Assembly: GCF_000755165.1 (NCBI RefSeq)
Contig: NC_025870.1
Location: 618,784-682,783 of the forward strand
DNA from: Leishmania panamensis
Taxonomy: Eukaryota > Euglenozoa > Kinetoplastea > Trypanosomatida > Trypanosomatidae
Length of the DNA: 64,000 nt
Direction of reading: 5' to 3'
Shown here: positions 9,792 to 20,021 of the stretch, one piece after another
Position numbering within the stretch: position 1 is the first letter of the stretch
Layout of the letters: every line of letters begins with the position of its first letter
Notes under the pieces: model-generated
The model's database searches: none
What the model saw: only the letters and a program-made list of their open reading frames with translations
What the model was told of the DNA's origin: nothing
Position numbers and translations under genes: made by a program

Positions 9792-11148
9792 TGTGAAGGA
9801 TACACGAGGAGATTTTCAGGGGCTGGGCGAGGGAGTGTCCAACGGTACGAGTCGCTGAAAGGCAACGAATAGGGGAGAACAAAGCAGCCGCCCAGAGACG
9901 CAAAGGGAGGAGGAGGAGAGCGAGCGTAAAGTGGCCGAGCTACCAGCACCACAACCAAAGAAAAGAGCGAGGAAACGCGGAGAACAGAAGGGAGGGGGCT
10001 TGTACTCCCTGGTATAACAACACGCTGGATAGCCCCACTCACAACGGCTCGCGTACGCTTGCGTATCAGCACCTCTCTTGCCAATGCGTGCTGTCTCTAG
10101 AACACTCACCAAGCACCCCCCTCCCCCCCTCCAACACCGACACCCACACATAAACAGCGGGTGCACCCCCCGCTAGGCTCATCGAGGACAGGGGCCCCTG
10201 CGGTGCGACACCACGGCGATGAGCGAGGGGAGAGAAAGGGGGGGGCAGTGTGTGTGTGTGTGTGTGCGCTGGTGAGTTGGCGGAGAGCAGTATGGCCATA
10301 GTGAAAGCGGTCCCTGCAGCGAGTTTCTAACTCTTTACTTTTCGTTTCTTGTTTGCAGTTCTGCCGACAGTTGCGCTGCGCACCCCCTGTGAGGGTAGAG
10401 AGGGATACGGAAGCACCTGCAGTAAAATGTGATAAGCTGGTGGGACAACCCAAAGACGGGAGAAGAAGAAGAGACCACCACAACAGCATCAAGGCAGTCA
10501 ACGCCGCGTGCAACCTTGTCCCCCCTTCCCCCCCCCCCAAAAAAACAGTACGGTACATCCTTCGAGCGGAGGCTGGTCGACGTCGCACGTGCACACCACA
10601 GTTGACATGCACCGAGGCAGCGTGCATCAGAGGACTGCATACACGGCAGCGGTGCCACAACCGCAAGCATCACTATTGTGTACGCAGACAGAGGGGAGGA
10701 GGAAACGCACGAAAACGAAAAGGGGGGCTGCGATCAAAATGTCTGCACAAAAGGGAGGGCGGAGGAGTTGGCGCACCCGTACCCGCTGGTCGGAGGTGGC
10801 GGCTAGAGCGACTACAATAAAGACACAGCAGGAAGCGAAACAAGAGAGAAAACGAGACGATCGGAAGAAAATATTTGACACTCGCTTCGCCGTTTCCTCC
10901 GTGCGCGCTCACTATGTTGGTGCCCGCTCCTGGCATGAATGTGTGCGTCTTGCACAAACTCAAACCGCTTCCACGCAGCCTTTAAGAAGTGTGTGTCCGC
11001 CGCCACGCATGACCATCTTCTACCGCGGCAGTTTCCCTCTCTCTGTCCCTCCCACGCCCATTCCACGCAAAATGGGGCTGCAGGGGCCCGCAGTGTGGTG
11101 TCTTTGAGCACATTAAGAGGGCGGGAAGGGAAATGAATTACCCTCTGC
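9792..11148. other. Intergenic region between the UBC12-like gene and the membrane-protein gene
   Basis: About 1.36 kb with no supportable gene. It contains poly-C runs (10117-10131, 10521-10540) and a (GT)n run at 10251-10266. Open frames here are low-complexity translations of pyrimidine tracts. Confidence 0.65.
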
Positions 11149-11727
11149 TTAGACGATGTAGTCACCACCCATCCACCGCCTCGCGATCAGTTCAAAGCGA
11201 CTCGGTTCGTCTTTCAGAACCTGCGCGGCTGTCTTCGCCACGCCTGGGAGCGGGTCATCGTAGTTCGGCAGTGCGAAGAGCATCTCAATCGCGACCACCA
11301 TATCTTTTATGGTGCACGTCGGCCGCCACTCGGTCTGCATCCCGAGACACACACCCCAGTCCTTTTTGCCGTCGTCGCCCTCGATGTTGGGGTGGAAGAT
11401 GCGGCGCGGTCCGGTATAGCGCACCTTTGGGCCGCTGTAGGGGAAGTCGGTGGAGAAAATAAGGCGGAAGTTGAATGTGCCGCCTTGCCAGATGCCACGG
11501 ACCGGGGTGTAGGAGACGTGCACCACGTACCAGTCCATCGAGTCCATCTTCACCTCGCTCATGACACCGTCCAACTTTTGCATGTCTGCGCGAATACGCC
11601 CTTGCGCGGCGTTGAAGGAGCTAACGGAGGCGGCCGTTGTGTTGGCGCTCGTGGACGGCGCCGTTCCGCTGAACTGCTGCGCCTCAAGGAGCTGCTTGCG
11701 CTCACGCGTAAGACGGGCTAAGCTCAT
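11149..11727 (-). CDS. UBC12: NEDD8-conjugating E2 enzyme, UBC12/UBE2M-like
   Basis: The 192-residue protein has a full E2 fold at about residues 45-190: the HPN motif (112-114), the presumed catalytic cysteine in GVCLG (Cys127), a following Trp in TEWRPT, and the C-terminal MGGDYI that resembles the MRGGYI of UBC12. UBC12 accepts NEDD8 from the APPBP1-UBA3 E1 and passes it to cullins. The N-terminus MSLARLTRERKQ fits the E1-docking extension of UBC12, but a Ser/Thr/Ala-rich stretch (19-38) separates it from the core. I chose the ATG at 11727. The frame is open further upstream, but a polypyrimidine tract (about 11764-11830) with AG acceptors at 11754-11755 and 11744-11745 lies just before this ATG. 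SIDER A lies upstream, between this gene and CDC20. Confidence 0.88.
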   Translation of the reverse strand: MSLARLTRERKQLLEAQQFSGTAPSTSANTTAASVSSFNAAQGRIRADMQKLDGVMSEVKMDSMDWYVVHVSYTPVRGIWQGGTFNFRLIFSTDFPYSGPKVRYTGPRRIFHPNIEGDDGKKDWGVCLGMQTEWRPTCTIKDMVVAIEMLFALPNYDDPLPGVAKTAAQVLKDEPSRFELIARRWMGGDYIV

Positions 11728-11737
11728 GTCGGACGGA

Positions 11738-11830
11738 GTGCGGCTACGATTTTCTCCAGCGGTAAAAGAAAATGAGAGGCAAATTACACAAAGAGGGCAA
11801 AGGAAAAGGTGAAGCAGAGCGGGAGTAAAC
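11738..11830 (-). promoter_or_regulatory. Predicted trans-splice acceptor of the UBC12-like gene
   Basis: On the minus strand a C/T-rich tract spans about 11830-11764. The first AG after it is at 11755-11754, with a second at 11745-11744, only 17-27 nt before the ATG at 11727. This is the expected layout for spliced-leader addition and fixes the start codon. Confidence 0.6.
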
Positions 11831-12609
11831 GAAAAGGGCGGACGCTCCGAAACGTGCGTGTGTGCGTACGTGTGATGAGGCGGCCGGTGGTTGTGGTGGT
11901 GGTGGTGGGGAGGGGGAGGCAGGAGGAAGAGAGAAGCCGGCGGTGCTGGGATGTGGGCTTGGGGCGTCTGTGCTGTGATACACACCGCTTTCCTTTTCTT
12001 TGTAGCAAACTTTACTGAAAGGCGTGCGAGGACCAAGCGGAGTAGAAGAGAGGCGTAACGAGATGTAGTATGTGGGAGTTGGTGAGGGCAAGAGTGAAAG
12101 GAGAGTGGCAGCGAAGAGTGAATAGGGCAACAAAGGGAGCAGGAGAAAGATAAATTCGGTGAGGATATCGGCAGTATTGTGTTGGCCATACACGTGTAGC
12201 GAGCGAGAGCACTACATTCGCACCCGCCAGCAAGCGGTGGTCTCTTTTGCCGCTCTCTGGGAGACCGTCGGCACACACGCACTCATGCACCGGCGTCGGT
12301 GTGTGCATCGCAGTACAGTGACACGAACAAACATCGGGAAGAAAGGGAGGGGAGTGGGGTGGTGGTGGGGTGCGCCTACCACCACTGCTGTGGCCCCCTC
12401 TCCTGTATGGCTGCAGGTCATGTGTCTGAGGCGCAGACTTCGCAGAAAGAGGACACACAACACGCAGAGAGGACAAAAATACAATGTAAAGCGCCCCCCT
12501 CCCCTCCCCCAAGAAGAGAAGAGAAGAGAAATCGTACAATTGACGTGATGTTCACGACGGCGGTGACTCGTGGGGGCGTCAGAGGGGGAGGTAGGCGGTA
12601 TGGTGACCT
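11831..12609. other. Intergenic region upstream of the UBC12-like gene
   Basis: No gene is seen. The stretch contains GT/GGT runs (11890-11925) and GA-rich plus-strand repeats (12517-12532). It would be shared between the UBC12 5' UTR and the CDC20 3' UTR. Confidence 0.55.
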
Positions 12610-13170
12610 CGTTTTCTACATCCTTATTTTCTACTATACGACACGTGAGGCCACACCCTCCACTCGACTCCCCCGTCCCTGGCCACAGGCGCCCATCGTC
12701 GGGTGCGAAGCAGCCGTAGAAACGTGCTGCAGCAAGGCGCCGACGCACAGTCATCGGAGTGCCGCGACTGCCTCCCACTCTGACCACCCACCTCGCTCCG
12801 CATGGTCGCCTCAGAGCAGCTCCCAGTGCGCCGGGCGCCCCCTGGTGCACCCCTCGGGGTGGTTCAGGGCTCCCCACCGCAGTAGGTGGCGAGGGCCGGG
12901 TGAGATGCACTCGACTGACGCTGACACTCTGCCGATCCTATGGGTAGGACAAGCGTGCTCACTGACGCAGGTTGCTCTGACGAAGCGCCGTCCAGGGCTT
13001 GACCGCTGACATCCGCAGCGATACACCGCTCTAACCTCCCCCTCCCACACGCACGTCGTAGGTGCTTGGCCCTGTCGCCACTGGAAGCAGTTCGGCGCAT
13101 TGGCAAGGGGGGTTGGGTGGGTGTTGGAGCACGAGATACCGCTCCGGAGGTGTCCCCCCGTCATCGGGGG
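12610..13170 (-). mobile_element. SIDER-type degenerate retroposon, copy A
   Basis: A non-coding element of about 560 bp oriented with transcription. On the minus strand it starts near 13165 with a GGGGGACACCTCCGG signature (the 5' hallmark region of trypanosomatid ingi/SIDER retroposons). It runs through a GC-rich body and ends near 12610 in an A-rich stretch (GTAGAAAATAAGG). The body recurs at 33290-33885 and, more diverged, at 54230-54745. The 315 bp from 12722 to 13036 are identical to 33396-33710. SIDERs occupy 3' UTRs in Leishmania and are known to influence mRNA stability or translation. This copy lies in the presumed 3' UTR of the CDC20 homologue. Confidence 0.82.
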
Positions 13171-13697
13171 TGGGGTTGAGGAGGGGGGGGGTGAATGGTA
13201 CAAGAACGAAAACAAAGGGAAAAAGATGCGTGTGCGTTTGTGTGTGCAGGCGCACCATGCAGGCGTGTATGACACAACGGCAGGGCGCAGTGATGGCGGT
13301 GATGGCCGACGTTGCGTTGATGTCATTGCGTAGAGTCGGAGGGAGGGGGGCCGGGAAGGCCCCCAACAGCTCCATCGATGCCATCGCCCTCCCTACATCC
13401 CTCACACGCAGAAGTCAAAGGCTTGCGCACCAGCCAGGCAAAAACTGCGAGGGCAGCAACAGCAGAGCGTGGGGCCTGCGGGATGAGGGAGGGAGGGAGA
13501 CGCGAGAGAACAACACCCACAAAAGAGAAGACATGTGTGGTACGGACACCGATACATAACATCCACACCCTGTGCGCCATCATGTGTGACACGCTCATCA
13601 TCTTCAGCGCCATGGCGGGCTCGAGAGTCCCTTGCCTCACCTCGACACTGTTTCTTGGGCACAGGATTGTCGATGTCGATATCTGCTCTAGGATCGT
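13171..13697. other. CDC20 3' UTR between its stop codon and SIDER A
   Basis: About 0.5 kb without a gene, presumed proximal 3' UTR of the CDC20-like gene. It includes a poly-G run at 13182-13190 adjoining the SIDER 5' end. Confidence 0.55.
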
Positions 13698-16211
13698 TCA
13701 CCGTAGCTCAACTTCTTCGTTCATAGAGAAGCGGCTGTCGCGGTCTTGCGAGAGGCTGCCGCACCGACCAGACGCGATGGCAACCGCCCTCACACGGGCC
13801 ATGGAGGACGCGGAGGTGGAAATGCCGCCTGGGATCATTCCTGCGCTTCCTCCATGCATGGTGGAGCTAAACGAGAAGCTGTTCGGCGAGCTATAAGAGC
13901 TTCGGTACAGGTGCGGCGACGACTCGCGTGGCTCGCTGGCAGGGAAGCAGCGCCAGAAGCGAAGTGTCTCGTCTCCGGCGGCCGACACGACCGTTTGACC
14001 GTCTGCTGAGAGGGCGAGGTGCAGCACGCGTGACGTGTGACCAATCAGGTTGGCAATGCGCCGCAGGGATGGATAGCGCCAGATACTGAGCTGGTTGTCC
14101 GTGTAGCCGTGCGCCGTGACGAGCTCCGTGCCAGTGCGGCTCCATACGACACCGCACACTTGGCTGCCGGTATTGATGTGGTGGACGCACTCACCCGTCA
14201 GCGAGTTCCAGAAGCGCAGTGCCTTGTCATGCGAACCGCCACCGCTGGCCAGGAGGGCCGGCTGCGTCGGGTTCCAGCTGAGTGCTTTCACCGCTGCGGT
14301 GTGCTTATTCAGGAAAAAAATGGGCCGACACTCGCCGTGGCGGTGGATCCCACTGGTGTCGCCGCTGCTGTGGCTTCCCGTCGAGATACTCCGGCGATCC
14401 CACAGCAGCAGTTGATTATCGTTGCCGCCGCTCGCCAGCATAGCCCCTGTCGGGGACCACTTGAGGCCGCACACCTCCGTTTCATGCGCACGCAGCACCG
14501 ACGTGGCGCTAGCCAAGGAGGAGAAGGAGGACGCCGACGACATCGATGCGGAGGTGGTGTCGCGCTCGCGTACATCACGCAGGACGATGGTGCTGTCGCG
14601 ACTTCCCGATGCCAGAAGCCAGCCCCCTAGAGGATCCCAGGAGAGGGACACGGTGCGGTCTGCGTGTTGCCGGTACGTGTGCACAATTCGCTGCGCCTCG
14701 ACGTCCCACACCTCCACCGCACCGCTGTTGCGGCCGATGGCAAGGTGGCGGCCATCTGGTGCCCAGTTCAGGCCGCAGACGAGCTGTGCGTTGGCCGATC
14801 GGCCCTCTCCATGCATCCCGTTACCAGTCGAGACGACACGCGGCAGCTCCGTGATGCCGCACGTCTTAGCATTCCACAAGTACACACAGTTCTGCAGCGC
14901 GACACCCAAGATGTCCGATGTGGCCGACCAGTCGATAAGATTCATGTAAAAATCGTCCTCCATGTCGGCTGCGTCAAGGATGCGCTCTGGCGTGTGCGGG
15001 ATTACGCGGAAAGAGGGGGTTGTGAAGTTGCGTGTGCGGTTGCACTCGAATACGACACCGAGCGATGTGTCGAAGCGCGCACCTTCTGCCATGCCGAACC
15101 GATTCACCTCAGACATGGCAAGCGGCACGCGGGTGGGCAGCGAAGCCACGTGCCTGCGATTTGCCACCGATGACAGTACTGCTTGCTCGTCCTCTTCGCA
15201 GCGCATCCAACTTTCCTCTAGGGCGTCACCGCCGTTGTCATCTTCGTTTTCGTCTGTTCGATCGTGTCGGGGACCGCTGCGACCAAACGTTGCGCTGCTA
15301 CCGAGCACCGCTGTTCCATCCTTAATGAGACTACTCACCTCCTCCTCCTCCTCTGCGTGGACGCTGCCACCAGTGCTGCACGCGGTCATCCCCAGCGGTC
15401 GTGCAGCGGTGTCGTTCACGGGCAGCACGGTGGTTTGCTCCACATCGCTAAAGAGAGTGCGCGCGAGCTTCGTCATGTACGGCTCAAGTCCCATCACTGA
15501 GGACGGCGAGCTCCTGCTGTCTTCGCCAAGCTGGCCCCCACATCCACTGCTCGCATCCACATCCGCTACAGAATGACTGCTCGCACTACGCTCGCGGCTG
15601 CTGTGGAGCGTGGCGGACGGGTCGAGATGCATTTTTGCGAAGACACTGCTGAGGAGCGTGCTACTGGGCGTCATGACAGAGCTGCTAGTTCGTGGAAGGC
15701 TCCTATGTAGCTGCGGCGAGGCCCCGACGGCGTGGCGCGAAGGGCTTCGGTCCACAGCGTACCGAGTTAGGGAAGTGTAGGAGTCCTCCAGTGAGAGGGA
15801 CATGTCAAAGGACGGATCATGCGATGGGCTGCGGAGGGAGAGGTGATACTGCTGCTGCTGCGCTGCCCGGATAAGCATCGGTGTTTTTCGTTCGCGGGAG
15901 GTCAGGATGAAACGTGATATCGATGATGCCTGTCGTGAGGAGGCTGAGACGTAGCGGTCCACCGATGCCTGCGAAGACACCGGGGTCGGCGAAAGGCGGG
16001 CGTGCTGCTGAGCGTGTCTGCTGTACTGGCTGGGCAGCGAGGACGGGGAGGAGGCGCCGCGGAAGTGGGAGGAGGTGACTGAGGTAGGCGTCGCATCACC
16101 GGGGCGTCGTGGAGCGGGGGAGGAAGGAGAGGCAAAGAAAGTCTCCGCCGCGGCGGTGCTGGTGCCGGGCGTGGAGGTGTGTGCGCTCCGTGGCGGAGTT
16201 CCGAACACCAT
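13698..16211 (-). CDS. CDC20: CDC20/CDH1-type WD40 activator of the anaphase-promoting complex
   Basis: From the ATG at 16211 the protein has 837 residues. Residues 405-445 carry the diagnostic CDC20/CDH1 entry to the propeller (RVIPHTPERILDAADM, then DDFYMNLIDWS and NCVYLW), followed by about seven WD40 blades to residue 770. A degenerate C-box-like DRYVSASSR lies at 85-93, and the C-terminus is Leu-Arg, close to the Ile-Arg tail that docks on APC/C. In other eukaryotes these proteins present cyclins and securin to the APC/C. The N-terminal 400 residues are much longer than usual, Ser-rich and disordered, with an acidic patch (285-330). An in-frame ATG at 16289 would add 26 hydrophobic residues. 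I preferred 16211 because that extension is a translated pyrimidine tract, but no AG lies between the two ATGs, so the choice is open. Confidence 0.87.
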   Translation of the reverse strand: MVFGTPPRSAHTSTPGTSTAAAETFFASPSSPAPRRPGDATPTSVTSSHFRGASSPSSLPSQYSRHAQQHARLSPTPVSSQASVDRYVSASSRQASSISRFILTSRERKTPMLIRAAQQQQYHLSLRSPSHDPSFDMSLSLEDSYTSLTRYAVDRSPSRHAVGASPQLHRSLPRTSSSVMTPSSTLLSSVFAKMHLDPSATLHSSRERSASSHSVADVDASSGCGGQLGEDSRSSPSSVMGLEPYMTKLARTLFSDVEQTTVLPVNDTAARPLGMTACSTGGSVHAEEEEEVSSLIKDGTAVLGSSATFGRSGPRHDRTDENEDDNGGDALEESWMRCEEDEQAVLSSVANRRHVASLPTRVPLAMSEVNRFGMAEGARFDTSLGVVFECNRTRNFTTPSFRVIPHTPERILDAADMEDDFYMNLIDWSATSDILGVALQNCVYLWNAKTCGITELPRVVSTGNGMHGEGRSANAQLVCGLNWAPDGRHLAIGRNSGAVEVWDVEAQRIVHTYRQHADRTVSLSWDPLGGWLLASGSRDSTIVLRDVRERDTTSASMSSASSFSSLASATSVLRAHETEVCGLKWSPTGAMLASGGNDNQLLLWDRRSISTGSHSSGDTSGIHRHGECRPIFFLNKHTAAVKALSWNPTQPALLASGGGSHDKALRFWNSLTGECVHHINTGSQVCGVVWSRTGTELVTAHGYTDNQLSIWRYPSLRRIANLIGHTSRVLHLALSADGQTVVSAAGDETLRFWRCFPASEPRESSPHLYRSSYSSPNSFSFSSTMHGGSAGMIPGGISTSASSMARVRAVAIASGRCGSLSQDRDSRFSMNEEVELR

Positions 16212-19200
16212 GACGTTGAACGGGGAGCAGAATAAAATTAAAGGAAATAAGAGCAGGAAAAGGTGAGGGACCAGAAAAGGCACAACCATACAAAGCGAGG
16301 GAGTGCGTGAATGGGGAGGAGGCGAATAGGAAGAGGGTGGTGGTGGTGGGGAGGAGAGTGCGTGTTAGTGTTCTCCTCTCCTTTCTTCTCTCCCTCTCTC
16401 TTTCACTGTGCCTGAATATGTGTGACGGGTTCGATGCGCAAGAACACAGAGAGGGAGGCAGAGACGGCTCTGAATAAGGCCTGTGGGAGGCGAGATGTGT
16501 GGGAGAGAAGGGTGTCGTGAGAAGCGGAACGGGTGAGGAAGCACGCCCCCACGTCAAGCGTACGAAGCTGTGTGTATGTGTGTAAATATCGGCGACTATG
16601 TACGTATGTGCGTGGATGTCGGCGTTTGGGGGGCGAAGGGCGACGGTGGCGGCTTATGACCGATGCCACACACGGCAAATGATGTTGGTGCGAGCGAGAG
16701 AGTGCGACCCAGACAGATTGATGAACCGCTCGCCGGTGGGCAAGAAAAGGGAGAAAACTAAAGACAAGTCGAGAGCAAAAGAGGCGAAAGAACCACAAAA
16801 GTAATAATGACGGCTGAAAAGCCCGTTTGGTTGTTTAGGCGGCAGGGACTGGCAGTGGAAGCGGGGGAGGGGGGGGTTGAGTGGAGTGAGCAGATGGGCT
16901 GTTGTGGGAATGACGACTCCTACGCACGCATGCACCGTCTCCAGACGCCAAAGCAACACAGATAGCAACAACCCAAGCGTACTGCTATCCCTATCGCTCA
17001 TGCAATCCGTGTTGAGCACAGAGAGGAACGAGTGTACATGTGTTTATATATATATATATATGTGCGTGTGTGGGTGTAAAGCACAGGTAACGGAAGAGAA
17101 GGGCGAGGGCGCAACAGAGAGAGAGAGTGCAGAGGAGAGAAAGGAGGGAATGAAGTGTTTGGCCTCAGTGATTCCATCGGAGTGACCACCCTATGGTGCA
17201 TAGTGCCTTCAGGGACTAAGGTGAAGCCGGAGGGCCGTGCGGGCCCGCATGGCCGATCTGCTCGAAGTTGTACGAGGGGAGAAGAGAAAAAGATACAGAT
17301 CGCTTCTTGGGAGTGAAAAGAAGATGCCGCGCGCACTTGTGCTCATGCGCGTGTGTCACGCATCGCGCGCATGGAGGGGAGGACGGCCCAGGGAGAAGCT
17401 AATGCGCAGATAATGTATACATGCATATACATACGCATGCTTACATGCGCACACACAACTACCGGCACAACTACTTAAATAGCTGTGCCGGTAGTTGTGT
17501 GTGTGTGCTGGCAGACGTGTTGCATGCTGAGTTTTTTTTAGCGAGAAGGCGTACTCTGCGACGAAGAGTAAAGTGTGTGGGAGGGACACACCGACACCCA
17601 AACAAGAACGAAACAGAAGCGAGGCGTAAAGCGTGAGTAAGAGGACAAGACATACAGGCAGTGCGAGGAGGGGAAGAGGAGGCAATATGAAAAGGGTGCA
17701 GATGCCCAGGGAGGTGGTGGAGAGCAGAGAAGAATATGAAGGGACGGAAAAGACGCGCAAACACGTAGAGAGAGAGGGGGAGGGGGGGGGGAGAGAGCGC
17801 CGACACGGGCGCCGGCACGTGTAAGGGAGGACGACGTCATTCATGGAAACTTCTACCAAGAAGAGAAAGAAAAGAAACGAGGAGAGCAGAGGAGCAATTC
17901 TGTCAAATCTATCTGTTGGTGGGAAGGAGAGATGAAGAGGGGATGAGAGGAGGGTGGACAGCAAGAGAGAAGCGAGTAGGAGACCCCGAAAAAGGAAAAC
18001 AACAACAACAACAACCTCCCAAACACATTACAGGAAGGGTGCTAGGTGAGAGTGTATAGCGGTCTCTCTTTGTGTGTGTGTGTGTGGGTAATCAGTTGAG
18101 TGAATGATTAGTCAGCAGGAGACTGAGGGAGGTGAAGATGTACAAGGAGGGGAGCGAGGGAAAGGAAGGGGTAAGTGGAGAATCACGGCTCTATCACTCA
18201 TTTCTTCTCCGCTGTGATGGTCCTGACCGTTGACTTTGTGCTGTCGATACGCTCTTTTTCTCTGCTTTGCATATGCCCGCTTGAGAGAGAGAAGGGGAGA
18301 AGGAAGAGAATGAACGAAGGGGTGGGGTGGGTGGGGGGGGGGGGAAGGAAAGGCAAACACACAGGCAAACGACACCGAGTGCGCCGTCAGTGGATGAGAG
18401 AGGGAGGGCAGAAGAGAGACGCACACCCCCGACAACGAACAGCAGTCCTACGAAGCAAAATGACTACAACAGAGAAAACTCAAAACCACCCAAACCTCCA
18501 CCCCCCCAAAATAACGACATCAAATCGTCTGTGCACACACACACACACACATGCAGAGAGGCATTCGCCGTCACAACAAACAAGATATGAGAGTCAGAGG
18601 AGGAGGAAGAGGGGGAAACGAAAAGGAGACCGGGTGTAGTTCAGGAAGCCGAGTTACACACAGACACACACACACACACAGTACGAAGCAATCACGAAAA
18701 ACATCGCCGACGATCGTTCACCGCCACCACCGTCACCTTCACGACACTCACCACGAGTAGGAGAAAACGAAAGGCCTCACTTAACACGGAGGGGCGAAGA
18801 ATAAAGTGGTGCAAAGGGGAAAAGACGTGTGGGGAAGGCAAGCGAAGAAGAGGGAGGGAGGGAGGGAGCTGTCGGAGGACAGGGAGGGGCAACGAAACAA
18901 GACTACTCCCATGTACATTGGAGTGACCTGTAGAGACGCGGTGGCGTCATGGATTGCACAGCCAGGGCACACAGTCGCTGACACACTCGAGCGAGTACCC
19001 GCGCACACACTCACAAGGGGGGACATAGACGCGCAAGTCTTCTCCGCGATTCACACACACACGCCTCACAGGAGAGAAAAGCACTCAACACGGGCACACA
19101 CACACACAGCGCTGCACGTGTGTCTGCCTGGTCAGACGCACGAGTTCCCATGTGTAGCTTTATGTCTTGAGATATACAAACATGCACGCGCACAGGCGGA

Positions 19201-20021
19201 GCGACAAGGAGAGACCGAAATGGATGTGGGGATAAGAGAAGAAAACTCGCAGACAGGCCCATACTCACAGCTGATAACTCTCATTCCTCTACTCATTCCA
19301 TAGCAGCACCGCGTGTACATGCGTGCCCCCCTCCCCCCCAGCAAACAAGACGAGAAGCAAAAAAACCCGAAAACGGTACGGCAGAATTCGGGAGGGGGAG
19401 GGAGGTGAGGAAGTCAACCAACAACTGAGAGAGAGAGAGACGGCCCCAAAGAGCTCAACTGCACAAGTGAAAGAGGGAGAGAGGGAGAGATGAGACGAAT
19501 GGAGTGAGTAGGGGAAATGTTGGCTATCAAAAAAAGAAAAAAAGATGCAGCCAAAGAGGACAACACACCGAAAATGATGCGCACACACCGGCAAATATGC
19601 TCAAGCGAAGGCAGCAGGTCGAGCGCCAAGGGAAAGAAGAGAAGAGAGGAGGAAGCGGAATGAAAAGGCGCAGGTTGAAAGTGGGCACACACCCACATAC
19701 ACACACACAGGGATGCAGATGGGTGATTCAATATACGTCCGCGCACCCCTACAGATGTGCGCCCGACGTCGTAGGAGCGGAGGGCGACGACCACAGTCCA
19801 TCGAGCCCTTCTAGGGGGAAAAAGACACGTGCGCTGGAAATGTTTGCTGCCAACCAGAGCCGGGATGGCGAGTGAGTGCGTTTGGAGGGGCGAGGCAATG
19901 TCAGTACTCTCTGCTTCCCTTTCCGTCAGCCCACATGCGCGCTCGCCATACAAGTGCGCCTTTGCTTTGCCTTCTTTCCTTTTCTCCCCCACTCTGTCAT
20001 TCGCTATAGTTCATGGCACGA
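16212..20021. other. Large 3.8 kb non-coding gap between the kinase gene and CDC20
   Basis: This is the longest gene-free stretch in the window. It must hold the kinase 3' UTR and the CDC20 5' UTR. Features seen are an (AT)n run at 17045-17060, a 19-bp perfect hairpin at 17451-17502, several (CA)n/(GT)n runs (18070-18086, 18534-18550, 18662-18680) and GA-rich tracts. A less repetitive segment lies at about 17160-17290. Open frames on both strands are low-complexity (Ser/Pro/Leu or His/Thr repeats) and I do not accept any as a gene. Confidence 0.65.
17451..17502. repeat. 19-bp perfect inverted repeat (hairpin) in the non-coding gap
   Basis: Arms at 17451-17469 and 17484-17502 (core caactaccggcaca and its complement) pair perfectly around a 14-nt spacer. 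The spacer can add a further CTA/TAG pairing. The right arm continues into extra GT units. It is not part of a coding sequence or a recognised RNA gene. Confidence 0.85.

Noticed and set aside
12759..12947. Identical 62-codon plus-strand frames at 12759-12947 and 33433-33621
   Set aside because: They duplicate only because both lie in the identical SIDER core, on the antisense strand; not a protein family.
17041..17062. (AT)n tract as a promoter or TATA-like element
   Set aside because: Pol II units in trypanosomatids lack such promoters, and this lies within a co-directional cluster; treated as a microsatellite.
17356..17964. 202-codon minus frame in the 3.8 kb gap
   Set aside because: Made of Ser/Leu/Pro and Cys/His repeats from pyrimidine and CA tracts; it crosses the hairpin and has no domain.
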